Assembly (NCBI GenBank): GCA_015499985.1
Contig: JAAAUF010000204.1
Coordinates: 1-50,289 of the forward strand
Length of the DNA stretch: 50,289 bases
Source of the DNA: Haplosporangium gracile
Taxonomy: Eukaryota; Mortierellomycota; Mortierellomycetes; Mortierellales; Mortierellaceae
Direction: 5' to 3'
Shown: positions 9,308 to 20,774 of the stretch, in pieces
How positions within the stretch are numbered: the stretch's first letter is position 1
How the letters are laid out: every line of letters begins with the position of its first letter
Position numbers and translations under genes: made by a program
Notes under the pieces: generated by a model
Database searches by the model: none
Told to the model about the DNA's origin: nothing
What the model saw: the letters and a program-made list of their open reading frames with translations, nothing else

Positions 9308-12300
9308 CTACTTATGCGACTTCTTCTTCTTGTTCTTCTTCTTCTTGGAAGAGCTGGAAGCAGGAGAGTTGGCGGTGACCTTATCGTCAAGAGTAGTTGA
9401 CGACAATAGTGTCAGTGTCGATTCGGATCCAGGCATTGCACCGGCACTTGACGAAGAAGTTGTCTCCACTGTTGGCTCATGTGTCAACAACACCTCTTTG
9501 GGCCCCTCGGCCTCGAGCTGGACCTCGGCCGACCTTGGGGTCACCTCCTCCGCAACACTTTCCTCATCTGCAATCGCTGGTGCTGGTGTGACTTCTAATG
9601 CAGATGTCTCGGGAACAACCTGAACTTGGACAGAAATGATATCTCCAGCAGCATCGGCAACAGTAGTATCTGAGGGTGGATCAATCGTGTAGATGCCACC
9701 TTCCTCGCTATCGGGCACCTCGATCGTCACATACCGTTCTTGAATCTCCTCCGGGGTATCCTTGCTTGCCATCTCCTGAATCACCCTGAGTTGGTCCTTG
9801 AAGTTGACCACGGGCAAGTCCTTGTTTCCATTTACAGTCGTAGACTTGGAGCTCACAGCCGTCGATGGTGGCTCGCCCTTATGCCCGGCGGGGGTAGCAG
9901 GGATATGAGCATCGGCGGCAATGTTGGCGTTGGTGGTTTGGGCCATGGCTGCATTGTCCAAAATCGCGGCTGAGGGGTTACGGAGTAAGATGGTTTTTCC
10001 AGTCGCCATGTAGTTGTTCTCGATCGGCATGGGGACGGTACGAAGATCCGATCCAGTACCCTTGTTACCCAAAAGTGGCGACGCATCGCTGATGGCGGGC
10101 GACCGCAAAAACGACTTCCAGCTTTTAATCATCTTGACGTTCTTGGAGGGCTTGCGGATAACACGGATCTTGTTGTGGATATCGACATAGACATCCGACT
10201 CGTCTACAATTTCCTCGCCCAAAAGCTCCTCAATAACATCCTCCAGCGTAATCACACCCACGGGATGACCGAGTCCGCCGGGTTCCGAAGTAACAATCGC
10301 CATGTGGGAACGGCCCTCCTGGAAAAAGTTCAAAATATCAAGACAGCTGGTGTTGGGGGCAGCCTCAGGGAGAGAGTTGATCTTGAACTGTCTCACAGGG
10401 ATATGGTCCTCAGGATCGTAGGTAATCAGACGCTTGACAAGAAGCATTCCAATAAAGTTGCTAGAATCGTCATGACGGTAGATGGGGATGCGCGAATGGC
10501 CAGCGGTGACAATCTCCTCCATCAGCTGCTCGTCCAAAATGGCATCCTCGCTTAGCGTGAAAACGTCCTCGAGAGGAGTCATGACTGTCGAGATGGCCTT
10601 CTCCTTGAGATCCAGGACAGAGGCAATGATCGTGACCTCGTCATCGGTCAACTCGCCCATTCCATCGACCTGGTGCAACGAGACCAAGGTCTTAAGCTCG
10701 GTTCTGCGATAAGTTGTTCCGTGATGGACGCCCAACCACTTATCCAGCAACATGGCGATAGGGTACGAGACGGGTGACATGATGTACATAAAGACCAACA
10801 TGGGCTTGGCGCAGTACGATCCAATGGCGAGACCATAACGAGCGCAGGCAGCTTGAGGAATAATTCTATCGATTGCAATAAAACAAAAGAAAAAGGTTAG
10901 ATCCACTGCCAAGTTGATGTTCAGCCATAGTCTTTTCTTCTCACTACCAAGGAAAAGGTACAACGCGCCTGAGCAGGGTTGATTCTCCAATTGAGTTAGG
11001 GGAAAGGAAGAAAGGGAGGAAGGAGGAATACTTACTCGCCAAAGACAACAATCAAAAGGGTCGAGATGAGAATGGCGACCACTCCACCGCCAAGTTCTGA
11101 GTCCAGTACAACAGGAAGAGTTTCGTTCACGATGACATTACCCAGCAACAAGGTTACTAAGGTTCGAAAGGTTGAAATGAGAAGTACAATTGGGCGGTTG
11201 GGTTAGCTTCGGGCTTTTATTTTAACGGATCACGATCATGCAAAAAAAAAAAAAAAGAGTCCATATCAAAAAGGAAAAATGAGCGCTAAAAGGGAGAGAG
11301 GCTCAAATGCACTATTTGCATGGATCCTTCCTTTTGTGGTTGGAGCACACGACCTTAAAACAATGCAAAAACAAGAAAAAAGAAAACAAATCGTAAACAA
11401 AGACACATAAAAAAAACAATACGCTGCCATACATCCTTCCATTATCATTATGCGAATCGTACAAACAGAAAATATGCAAGAGCAGCAAAGAAAAGGCAGG
11501 GGGAAAAAAAGACGTAGGGAGGGAGAGAAGAGATGAGAACAACATCGACGAATCACTTACCCAAGACCCAATGCTTTCCGCGTGACAGCAACTTGTACAC
11601 CGTCTCGGCATGGACTTGTTCCGTTGGCGTGCCGGAAGCCATCAGCACCTGAAGGTTCGTCTCATCCAAGCCCATCAGACCAATCGTCAATCCTGCATAG
11701 ATCCGGAATCGTATTGGTACCAAATAGCAACAGCAGGAATAGCAACAGCAGGCACAAGAGGAGAAAAGAAAATGAAGCAGGAGCAGCGGGAGAAGATGCA
11801 GTAAGAAAGGAGTCAATCAAAGCAAACAGAGGCGCAGATACATGTCGAAGGTCGAGAAGGAGTGAGGGGTTCAGCATTGATGGAAATAAAGAGCAATAAA
11901 ACGGCCACAACACACAGACCAAAGGGTGAGAAAAAAGGGACATTGAGAAGCAAAAGGGAAAAAAAAGGGGATGGGAGAGCAATTGAGAAGGAAAATGGTG
12001 TGCAAGGAGAAATATGAATGAGAATGAGAAAGAAAATCGGTGGAGAAGGAGAAGGGATTCGTGAGGACAAAAGTTGAACGGATATTGAAAGAACGACAGC
12101 GGTTAGTGACGATCTCAACCGGCATCAAAAGAAAAGACACGCTGCATCCATCCCAATTCAAACGAGAACAGATTTGTTCAAAGAAGCATTTGAACACAAC
12201 AACTGTGAGGAGAACACTTGCCTGCAAAAACACCGCCGATCAAGACCAAGAACATGATCAGAGCCATCTTGATCCAGAACTCTGGCGTAGAAGCATCGCC

Positions 12301-12612
12301 GCCCTCGTGCTCCCCACCTTCCCCTTCGCCAAGGGTAGAGCAATCACAGCTAGCACTCGCAGCACTGAACGCGCCGATGTTGCTCTTGCTGTTGTTGTTG
12401 CTGCCAGATGACCAGGTCAAGAACAGCTTTGAGCAGAGGAGTAGGTTGATAAAGAGGAGGACATAGATGACCATGTTCTTGAATCCGAGTGAGCGTTGGA
12501 CGGGATGTCTCTCCTTGAGGGATCTTGCATTGGCGGTCGAGTCCTTCTCCATGGTGATGGCGACGGTACTGCTGTCGTTATGCTGCTGATGCAGCAACGG
12601 TTGGCGATCCAT
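9308..12612 (-). CDS. MAM3: CNNM/Mam3-type membrane protein (DUF21 plus CBS pair)
   Basis: Four exons (12612-12222, 11692-11561, 11156-11036, 10865-9308) give 733 residues. Order: cytosolic start, a hydrophobic segment (about 46-66), an acidic loop, then the four-helix CNNM transmembrane domain with [17 protein letters not shown] and [18 protein letters not shown], then two CBS domains (about 307-365 and 373-435) with [17 protein letters not shown] and [17 protein letters not shown], and a 300-residue disordered tail ending in a Lys-rich run. CNNM/CorC/Mam3 proteins take part in Mg2+ efflux and divalent-metal homeostasis; yeast Mam3 sits in the vacuolar membrane and affects Mn2+ and mitochondrial shape. 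CBS pairs usually bind adenosine nucleotides. Intron 1 has a GC donor (AG|GCAAGT) that is required by phase. Confidence 0.88.
11693..12221 (-). other. GC-AG intron 1 of the MAM3-like gene
   Basis: The donor reads GCAG|GCAAGT and the acceptor tatgcag|GATTG. Splicing here gives the continuous [14 protein letters not shown] of the CNNM domain; no GT near this point gives the right frame. Confidence 0.8.
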
Positions 12613-13087
12613 TGCTTAGTTGTATATGCCTACTTCTTTATTTTGATGTGAGGTTTGTTCTTGAGTGTCGTTGAAGTAGATTACGGAGCCAAGGGGGTGG
12701 TTGTTGTAAAAAAGGGAAAGAAACAAAACGAAGAAGCGGAGTGTAGAGAAAAGAAATAAGAAAAAAGGCAGCAGCCGAAAAAAAAAGAACCAGGACGAAC
12801 GAGACGAAAGCAAGACGTCTCTCTTCCTCTCTCTCTCTCGCTCAGGTTTCTTTACTCTCTTATCAAGCGGTGTCATCTCATCTCCCACCCAACCCCACAC
12901 ATACACACTCTCAGACACACAGAACGTTGTTGGTTGCAAGTCTCCCTCATAGGCGCCAATGACGAATGATCACGTGTATCCCTTGAATGAATGAAAAGCA
13001 ATGCATGTATTTGTGTGAAAAGGGGTATCTTAGTGTCATCTGTGTTTGGCAAAAGGGTACGAAGATCATTAATAAAGATATAGCTAT
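12613..13087. other. Upstream region of MAM3 / 3' region of the Q-rich membrane protein gene
   Basis: Contains purine-rich tracts and a CTCTCT run (12830-12842). No gene is seen. It should hold the MAM3 promoter. Confidence 0.4.
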
Positions 13088-15400
13088 CTAGGTATCAAAG
13101 TTGAAATGTGACAGTCGTGTGCCTCCTCCAACTGCCTCCGGCACTCGCGTCCTCTTGGCCTGACGCATAGCCATCTTGTCGTCATCATCATCATCACTGC
13201 TGTTATTGTCGAACTTCCCTGCCATCCAGCTATAATCATCACCCTCCACAATCCGTGGCGACTGCCCCGGTGGCAGTCGTGGTGTGGCCGGGGACCCTAC
13301 TGTCGAGACCGAGAAGGTTCTTCCCGGAGTAGCAGGGCTTGTTGGTGAAAACTCAGGCTGGAAGGTTGGGGATGCACAGAACATTGACGCGGTCGTTGTC
13401 GGGGTGTCACCCAGAGACACAAACGACGAGACATCGGCCACGATCGTCTCGGGTTGTGAAGAGATGATCGACAGACCAGTCGAGATGTTGGAGCTGGTGT
13501 AGGTTAGTGATGGTGCTGGGGACATGCCTCGTTCGGAACCTGACTGGCTTGATGGGCCTGAGCGCGATCCGCGGGGTGGAGGGAGGGTTGGCGGTGGTGG
13601 TTTTACGCGAGTGTTGTTGGTGCTTGAAGATTTGTTTGACAAGGAAGACGGAGTGGGAGAAGGTGACGGTGATGGAGAAGGAGAAAGAGAAGAAGGAGGG
13701 GGTGGAGGGTTTGAAAGCGATGGACTTGGACTTCTGTGGATAGGGGAATGCGACGGCGACCGAGGAGCGTCCGCAGAAGGTGCGAGAGGATGAATGGTCT
13801 GGAGAGGGAAAACTTGTCGCTGCTCCTGAAATTTGAACTGAGACAGATTAGGTTGATCAGCTGCATCAGTAGCGCGTCGTGGAGAACGCGTGGGAGTGGT
13901 GTTCTGGTGGGCGACAGACTGATCGTTACTAAGCACAGCTTCTTTGGCATACTTGGAGTCGATAGCTGGGACAGGGAAAGGAACATGGGCCGCCAGCTCA
14001 GCAGCTGTGAGGTAAGGCTCTAAGACCAGCCGACCAGTGTCGAGTTCAGTCACTTCACCATCGTTGTTGTCATCGTTCACGACCTTATTCGACTTAGGCG
14101 GCAAAGGCAACAGAGGGAGAGTGAACTGCGCATGCTTGAATCCCTCAGGAAGGATAGCTTGAGGCGCAGGTCGGCGGAACTCCTCCTTCGACATGAACGG
14201 GTTCTCATCGAACGCGTCAACAAAGTCTCGTTCCTCGGAGATAGAAACTGGGAAATGGATTGTTCCTTTGTGATGTGGCGTCTGTTGTTGTTGAATTTGG
14301 GTTTGTGTTTGTGTTTGTACTTCAGTTGATGCTTGTGTTTGTGTCGGCGTCTGAGTTGTTGTTGTTGCTATTGTTGCAGCCTGACGACGGATCGATTCTC
14401 GTCTCGCAGTGCTCTTGGCAGGCGGTGTCGCTTTAGGTGACGTAGCAGAAGCTGACGATGGCGGGTGGGACAGCATGTTTGCCCCCAAGCCTAAGGCCAT
14501 CAAGACGGGACTCTTGCCAATGATGACCACCGGAGGCTCGATAGGAGAGTTGGAGTTGTCGTCTTGGACAACCACGGGAACACCCCGGCCGATCGTAGCA
14601 ACGACCTTGGAGGACGGAGTGATCGATGTGTCAGTGACGATCGGTCGTCGCAGATGGAGTGGCCGAGGTAGAGGCGAGTTCTTGGTGTGGTGACTAGTAG
14701 CCGCCCGTCGAACATTATCGCCATCCTTCTCCTCGCGAGAACAAAGTGGCATTGTGGCGAGGTCTTGAGGTTGCATCATGGGAGAAAACGAAGAGGAGGC
14801 ATGGGTGGTGTTGTTTCGATCGGGGTTTCTTCGGGAAGAACCTTGTTGTTGATAGGCAACAGGTAGCGTTGACAACTCGAGGAAAGGGGACGATGGACGG
14901 AGGCTAGGCGATGTTTGAGGGAGGTTGACCGGCAGTCGGTTTCGTTGCTGTTGTGGCGAAGGTGGCGAGGTCTGTGGCTGTTGTTGTTGTTGCTGCTGCT
15001 GCTGCTGCTGCACTGAAACAGCACTCAGTAGGTTAACAGCAGTCCTGCGATTGTCGTCTTGATTGTTGTTTGTTGCAGCGTTCAATCGATGTAAACTGCG
15101 ATTGCTCTCGGAAGGATGGATGTAGAAGAAACCGTTCTCATCTTGTTGTTGTTGTTGCTGACGAGAAGGGGTTGGATGGATATGTACTTGAGAGAGGGGC
15201 TGAACAGCATCAACTTCGTCAGGCGAAAAGTGAGGGTAGGTGTAGAGTCGTTGTTGATTTGCTTCGACCTGTTTCTTGTAACGCCTCCGTCGACGACGCT
15301 TTTCTTTTAAGGCTCTTTTTTTATGGCAGATATACAGGACAGTGAAGACAAAAACTGTAACGAAAACGGCAGCAATGATAACTGGCGCGAAAGTCGCCAT
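13088..15400 (-). CDS. Large single-pass membrane protein with Q/S/P-rich cytosolic region
   Basis: One exon, 770 residues from the second in-frame ATG. That start (MATFAPVIIAAVF) places a clean transmembrane helix at residues about 4-26, ended by CHKKR and a very basic stretch (KEKRRRRRRYKK), so the bulk is predicted cytosolic (type III/signal-anchor topology). The remainder is low complexity: a polyglutamine run, TQTQ repeats, Ser/Pro-rich blocks with SPSPSPSP, and a terminal acidic SDDDDDDK patch. I do not recognise a globular domain or a family. A 42-residue longer start (15526) exists but would place Ser/Pro-rich sequence before the helix. Scaffold or signalling adaptor is a guess only. 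Confidence 0.65.
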   Translation of the reverse strand: MATFAPVIIAAVFVTVFVFTVLYICHKKRALKEKRRRRRRYKKQVEANQQRLYTYPHFSPDEVDAVQPLSQVHIHPTPSRQQQQQQDENGFFYIHPSESNRSLHRLNAATNNNQDDNRRTAVNLLSAVSVQQQQQQQQQQQPQTSPPSPQQQRNRLPVNLPQTSPSLRPSSPFLELSTLPVAYQQQGSSRRNPDRNNTTHASSSFSPMMQPQDLATMPLCSREEKDGDNVRRAATSHHTKNSPLPRPLHLRRPIVTDTSITPSSKVVATIGRGVPVVVQDDNSNSPIEPPVVIIGKSPVLMALGLGANMLSHPPSSASATSPKATPPAKSTARRESIRRQAATIATTTTQTPTQTQASTEVQTQTQTQIQQQQTPHHKGTIHFPVSISEERDFVDAFDENPFMSKEEFRRPAPQAILPEGFKHAQFTLPLLPLPPKSNKVVNDDNNDGEVTELDTGRLVLEPYLTAAELAAHVPFPVPAIDSKYAKEAVLSNDQSVAHQNTTPTRSPRRATDAADQPNLSQFKFQEQRQVFPLQTIHPLAPSADAPRSPSHSPIHRSPSPSLSNPPPPPSSLSPSPSPSPSPTPSSLSNKSSSTNNTRVKPPPPTLPPPRGSRSGPSSQSGSERGMSPAPSLTYTSSNISTGLSIISSQPETIVADVSSFVSLGDTPTTTASMFCASPTFQPEFSPTSPATPGRTFSVSTVGSPATPRLPPGQSPRIVEGDDYSWMAGKFDNNSSDDDDDDKMAMRQAKRTRVPEAVGGGTRLSHFNFDT

Positions 15401-16091
15401 TGTGAGAGTAAGATTGTGTGCGTGTGAAGGGGGAGTGAAGAATGCAGGGCGGAGAGTGAAGTGGAGTGAGAGTGTGAGAGGGGTGGGCAGGTGGAAGAAG
15501 GCGTGAACGTTACGTGAATTTGACAATGGAGATGGGCGGAGAGAGGGGATGAAGGAAGGTCTATTGTATCGTGTTTATCGTTTAAAAAAAATTCGTTAAT
15601 TGTTGGGAGGGAAACCGAGAAAAATGCTATGCTTTTAAATATGAATATGAAAAATGAAGGAATAGTGAAGGGGGTAAAAGGGGGAAGTGTAAATGAAGAA
15701 AGAAACAAGAGTGAACGTATTTGATCTCGAGTATGAAGGGAAAAAAAGGGCGTCACCCCCGCCATGGCTACTACACTCCCTCATCTTCATCTTCGCCTCC
15801 CTTTCTCACTCATCGCTTAACCTTTTCGCTCTCTCTTCTTTTTACCCTCTGTTGATTGAACACAAGAACCAAGCAAAAAGAAAAGAAGACAATTAATAAA
15901 TCCATTGGTCGAGAACTGCCTGACTAGTTGGTTGCATGCATACCCATTGGCATTAGAGCACGCATCACAGCCGACTAACCATCCCTTCCGTCTATTTTTT
16001 GAATTATGTGAGTGCTTAGTTGTTTGATTGTTGTTTTTCGATCTCGAACCCCATCATACAGGCAAGCAGACAGACAGACAGACAGACAGAC

Positions 16092-16127
<36 letters not shown>

Positions 16128-17858
16128 GTAATAAATTAGGCGTGAGTGTCCCCCCTTACCCTGGCGGAAGACGATGAGTGCTCTCTGGTTTTTTTCTTGT
16201 GTTCTCTGTTGTCAACAAAGAGAAGAGAAGAGAGAGAACAAGGCAGAAAGGAGAGAGAGGGAGACGTTTGTACGACAAACATTGAAGGCAAAAAGAAAAA
16301 AAAGCCAAAAAAAAACGCGACCCATCAAAATCAGCCATGGTTCATTTTCCAGGGGTTATGCTTCACTCTCTTACTGGTCTGCTCTGCTCGGTCCCCGTTG
16401 TGACCCAATCCCTACCCTATGCACACACAGTTGAGCACACATCCATTATCGATAGGCGGTGACTTTTGGCCGTTTTTTTTGGGTTTTGGCCTCGTTTCAT
16501 GATGGAGGGGTCGATAGTCTCCTTGAACTTATGTTTTTCATTTCTTTTTTGTTTTTTCTTTTACTGTTGTTTGTTTGTTGATGTTGCTATCATCTGCTGT
16601 GTGCAAGCGTACGGTTTGCATTTGCTACCGACAATTGCATCGCTGTTGTTGCGAGTCGTTTTCGTGAGACTGGTTCGACATACTTGTTCACATTCTCGAT
16701 GAAAAACTACGATCGCATCTGACACTTGTTCCAAATAACAAGCATCATGGAAAAGCGAGCAAAAATCTCAATCCCTTTCAACCCCCCTTCCCTATATTGC
16801 GAGCACGTCTTGGGGAATTTTTATGCCTGGGCTGTGTTTGATTGGCGACAATGATTGACAAAAAGAAAAAAAAGAGATGCTCACACCTTTTCCTTCCCTC
16901 CATCTTTCCTTTATTGAGCTGGGAAGTCGTAATGAACCTTACTTTTCGCCGTTTTCAAACTCAATTCCTTCGCATTTCCACTACGAGAAACAGGTACAAT
17001 GAAGAGTCGAAGAAGCAAATGGCAGAAACAACAAAAATCAGAAAACGGGGGGAGAGAGGTAAAAAAAATAAAAAAATGAGACGAAAGGTACTTACTGGAT
17101 ATGTGCACAACAAAGTTATGCTTTGCTCTTTATCCACTCAGGAATATAAAAATAAATGGTGCGTGATCTCACGGCCCCCAACAACGCTTAGAATTACATA
17201 CTTTGCATGCCCTCGTTTTTGCCTTTCCTCTCCTCTCCTCTCAACTGCTCTTTATTCCTCCGTCCGTCCATGCACTTTCTCTCTCTCCATCCTCCATATT
17301 GCAGTTAATGGCCCTGCATTAGAGTAACAAAGAAGAGACCATCTCTCACATGTACACACCCGAACTGCCGTTTTGTTCAAAAATAGCCCTTCCTCATATT
17401 TCACAAGCAAGCAACAAGAACAAACAACGTGGTCAAAGTAATGACAATTCCTGCTAAATTCCTTATTTTTTTCATTTCAGAGAGAACAAGACAAAAAAAC
17501 AAACAACAAAAAGCAAAGGTCATGGCACCATTTTATCAGAGAGAGAGAGAGAAAAAGAGAGAGAGAGAGGAGGAAGGTAAAATTAAAGACCGAGGCACGT
17601 TTTAGACAAGCAAGTATTCTGTCAACAAACAAACAAAAGCCATCCTCATTACATTTTACATAGAAATGCACGCTATGTTTGCTTACGCGCTATGGAGAGA
17701 AAAGATGCAATCAACTTATTTTGTAAACAAAGAGAGAGACAGAGGCGAACGAGAAAGTAACAGAGCGAGTCAAAGAGGAATTATATAGAGACACAACCAC
17801 AATTAACTTGTTGATACCGTTGTTGTTGTTGATGTGGTTGCTATTGCTGTTTGCACCA
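15401..17858. other. Intergenic region without a recognised gene
   Basis: 2.4 kb between the amine oxidase stop and the Q-rich protein start. It holds the (CAGA)n microsatellite, GA runs (near 17539-17571) and pyrimidine tracts. ORFs up to 161 codons occur but are Lys- or Ser/Leu-rich translations of low-complexity DNA with no motif. Confidence 0.4.
16066..16127. repeat. (CAGA)n tetranucleotide microsatellite
   Basis: About 15 units of CAGA in a row with one interruption (GATA) near 16093-16096. Confidence 0.93.
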
Positions 17859-20774
17859 TTAAAAGGTCTGGGAGACAATCTTGGCTGCCTCGCGTCGGCC
17901 AGTCATCAATGCACCATGGACACTTGCAAAGGAGGTGGCAGTGGTGTGTTCGCCCGCAAAATAGATTCTGCCCTTGGTCGCATCATTCACTCCGATCGTT
18001 TTGACGACGGTAATTGCGGTGGCAGGAGTCGCGTGCTTTTTCCTGATCGAAGGAGGCGAGGTCGAGGTTGAGACCCCTTTTGTCTGATAGACAGCGGGGA
18101 AGGACGACATCAGAGGCTCGACCAGCTCTGAGAGGAAAAGGCCAGCTGCACTGGTGTGGACTTGATCCTGAATGCTTTGACGATGGTGAACAACGTGATG
18201 GTGGTGATGATTTCGTTCAAAATTGGCCGTGGCGACAGCAACGAGCCCTCCAATCAATGATCCACCAGGACTGCCAGAGCTAACAGCAAGCTCGACCGCG
18301 TCATCAAAGCCGCCGCGATAGTGGGCGCGCCCTGTGTCTTTCGACTGCTGACGACGATGATGGTGATGCATGGGGATATCGATTGCTCCGGGGATGCTGG
18401 CACGATGGCCAACCTCGCTCATTCCGCCGATACGAGGATAACTGGCAAGGTTCCCGGCAGTCATCTTGGCACGACTGATATTGTTGACCTGCTGGAGGCA
18501 ATGGTCGCTGTTGGTCACTAAGCTGATGGAGTGGAGCCCTCCCTTATCCTGAGAGGGTAGAGGGCAGCCCTTCATGGGATGTCCAGGGTATCCTTCGTTC
18601 GAATCCGTGGGACTAGTGCCAAGAGCAGCATAGTTCTCGAGGCTGCTCTTGGCGCTGGGTTTCCGTTTGTCATAGGACATCATCATGATCTGGTGTTTTC
18701 TGGCGGCAGCCTTGAGCGCAAAGGATGCATCGACCTTGTTTTCAGTCTCCATGTGATCGCTGCTCGAAAGAACGGCGACTGATCGGGCTCCAACGGGGAT
18801 CTCAAACTCGCCAAGGTCAGACTGATGGGCACCGACTGGGATACTGGTATACGAGCCGCGAGCATAAGGGTCAGCATTCCAACGAGTCATAAAGACACGA
18901 GTAGGGCGCAAGTTGACGGGATCCTTGACGAGGATGGGGAAGTAGTGCGACAGCTGACAGACAAGTACCTCCATGGCTTCCTGCTCCGTCAACTTTTCAA
19001 AGACCTCGGCCGACTCGTTGGCAGCATAGGCAATCATGATCGGCGCGTTGTGGACAGGCATGAGCGAGGTGTAATTGGCCAAGTCATTCATGTAGGTTGT
19101 CAGGGCGGCCATCTGTCGCTCGTTAAGATGGCGACAGAGCTTAGGATTGGGTATACTCGAGGGTATAGGTAAGAAATTGATGAAGTGCTTGTCCACGGGC
19201 CAGAAGCAGGTGGGGAAGTAAAGGACAACCTTGACCATCGTGCCAAAGCCTAGACGCTTGATCGCAGTCTTTTTCCTCTCGGGGAGAGGAGGCGAGAAGG
19301 TGACGGAGCCAGACTTGAGGACACCGAGGGGGAGTGTGACCAGCACCACGTCGGCAGTGAAAACACCCTTGTTGGTTGAGATTTTGACATTCGACTCTAA
19401 GTAGATTGTTGTCGGTTGTGGGAGAGAGGTCAAAAACAAGGTTTTTCTGAAGCGGTTACGAGTATTGCTCCATGTCAGTTCCAACATCTCAACTATCTAT
19501 CCATCAAACTATGTACATTCTTTTTGATTCTACGAAACCTATGAAAAAAATGGACAGAGGGCAACTCACCATTGTACTCGATGCGGTCTACAACGTGCTC
19601 CAAAAGGATGGGGACCGACTTCATCTCCTCGCAGAGGACGTCGAGAACGCGGTCATAGCCATTGGCCATGATGCAGTGGTCGCCGGGAAGCATGTTCTCA
19701 GCATCCATGTACTTGAGCGAGACCTTGTTGAGTGCGATGGCGTTCTCGTCTGCCCAGAACTGGGCCAGCAAGGGGATAATTTTGCGCTCCCTGGGCGACA
19801 TGTAGTTGGGGAGGGCAGGATCCCTGCTCTGGCGGGTCGAGAGGTAGTGGTCCAACCAATTCCTGAAGGAGGTATGGACCGAGATGCGATTCCGGTTGTC
19901 GCGTGAGAACTCTTGGGCTTTGCTAAAGATCTCCCAGAGGACGGCCCAATAGTGGTTGCTCTCGTCCTGCTTGAGGGCGGGCTGTCCGGGGTGGTGGTAG
20001 ATGACATCGCTATTGGTGGCCTCAAGACGGGCCTGCGCAGTCTCGGCAAGGGAGACGATGGGGTTGGAGGGGTCGACTCCGTGAATCCAGGAGGCGCCAA
20101 AATCGATAGGGATGTCCTCGTGCTCGCCCTGGACAAGATTCCGATGGGTGTCGAGCCGACCGCCGATGCGATTCCTGGCCTCAAGGATGGTCACCTGAAT
20201 CGAGGAGGGATGTTTGGACAGCTCGTGAGCTAGGATCAACAAACCATTTTTTTTTTTTTTACACATTACAGCATAATCATTGTGACAGAAAGAAAGGATT
20301 GGGGTCGATAGTATCGTGTGGTCGAGGTCGAGGGTGGATGGAGAGTAAGAAGGAGGAGAAGTAACAATATAAAATAGGTGGAGGACAAAAAGAAAAAAAG
20401 AGGTTTGAATGGTTTGGTACTTTTTTTATGCAGCGGGCCTGTTCGAGTCTGACACTCACACACCACCATGGGGCGGCCATGCCTGTACCTTCCTCTGAAG
20501 AGAAAAAAGGGAAACAAGAATGGAAGAGACCAGGGAGGATGGGGGAAATATCGACTGAGAGAGGTCATATATAACAAAGAACAAAAGAAACAATAGTTGC
20601 CTTACCTGCGGCGAGGCCAGAGATTCCGGCGCCAATGATTACGACGTGTTTCTTCCCGTTTGTCATTGTTTCAGAAGGGGGCTGGGTTGGTTGTTGGGTT
20701 GGGTTGTTTTGGGCGCGGCTGTTGTTGGGTGCGGTTGGTTGTGGTGGTTGGGCTTGGCTTGAAGTCCTGAACAA
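17859..20774 (-). CDS. FAD-dependent amine oxidase (polyamine oxidase/LSD1-like fold)
   Basis: Three exons (20774-20606, 20229-19570, 19396-17859) give 788 residues. The FAD-binding Rossmann motif VVIIGAGISGLAAA is at about residues 44-57, ILEARNRIGGRLDT at 71-84, then DFGASWIHG. The C-terminal FAD motif RIYFAGEHTTATSFASVHGA starts near 753. Between lie VTLPLGVLK, KRLGFGTMVKVVLYF and TRWNADPYARGSYTSIPVGA, all typical of polyamine/lysine-specific amine oxidases that oxidise polyamines or methyl-lysine. About 265 residues (about 486-752), rich in His and Ser, are inserted before the last FAD motif. No SWIRM domain precedes the Rossmann motif, so polyamine oxidase is likelier than a histone demethylase. 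A shorter start, M37 (20666), is possible. Confidence 0.85.

Noticed and set aside
9740..10712. Plus-strand ORFs of 76-126 codons
   Set aside because: They are shadows of the CBS and tail exon of the MAM3-like gene, which carries recognisable domains.
16066..16127. Regular short repeats suggesting a CRISPR-like array
   Set aside because: It is a plain tetranucleotide microsatellite without spacers, in a eukaryotic genome.
16842..17327. 161-codon open frame
   Set aside because: Lys-run start and Ser/Leu-rich remainder translate low-complexity DNA; no motif or splice context.
17859..20774. Lysine-specific histone demethylase (LSD1) identity
   Set aside because: No SWIRM domain and no tower-type coiled-coil insertion at the usual place; polyamine-oxidase-type is the safer call.
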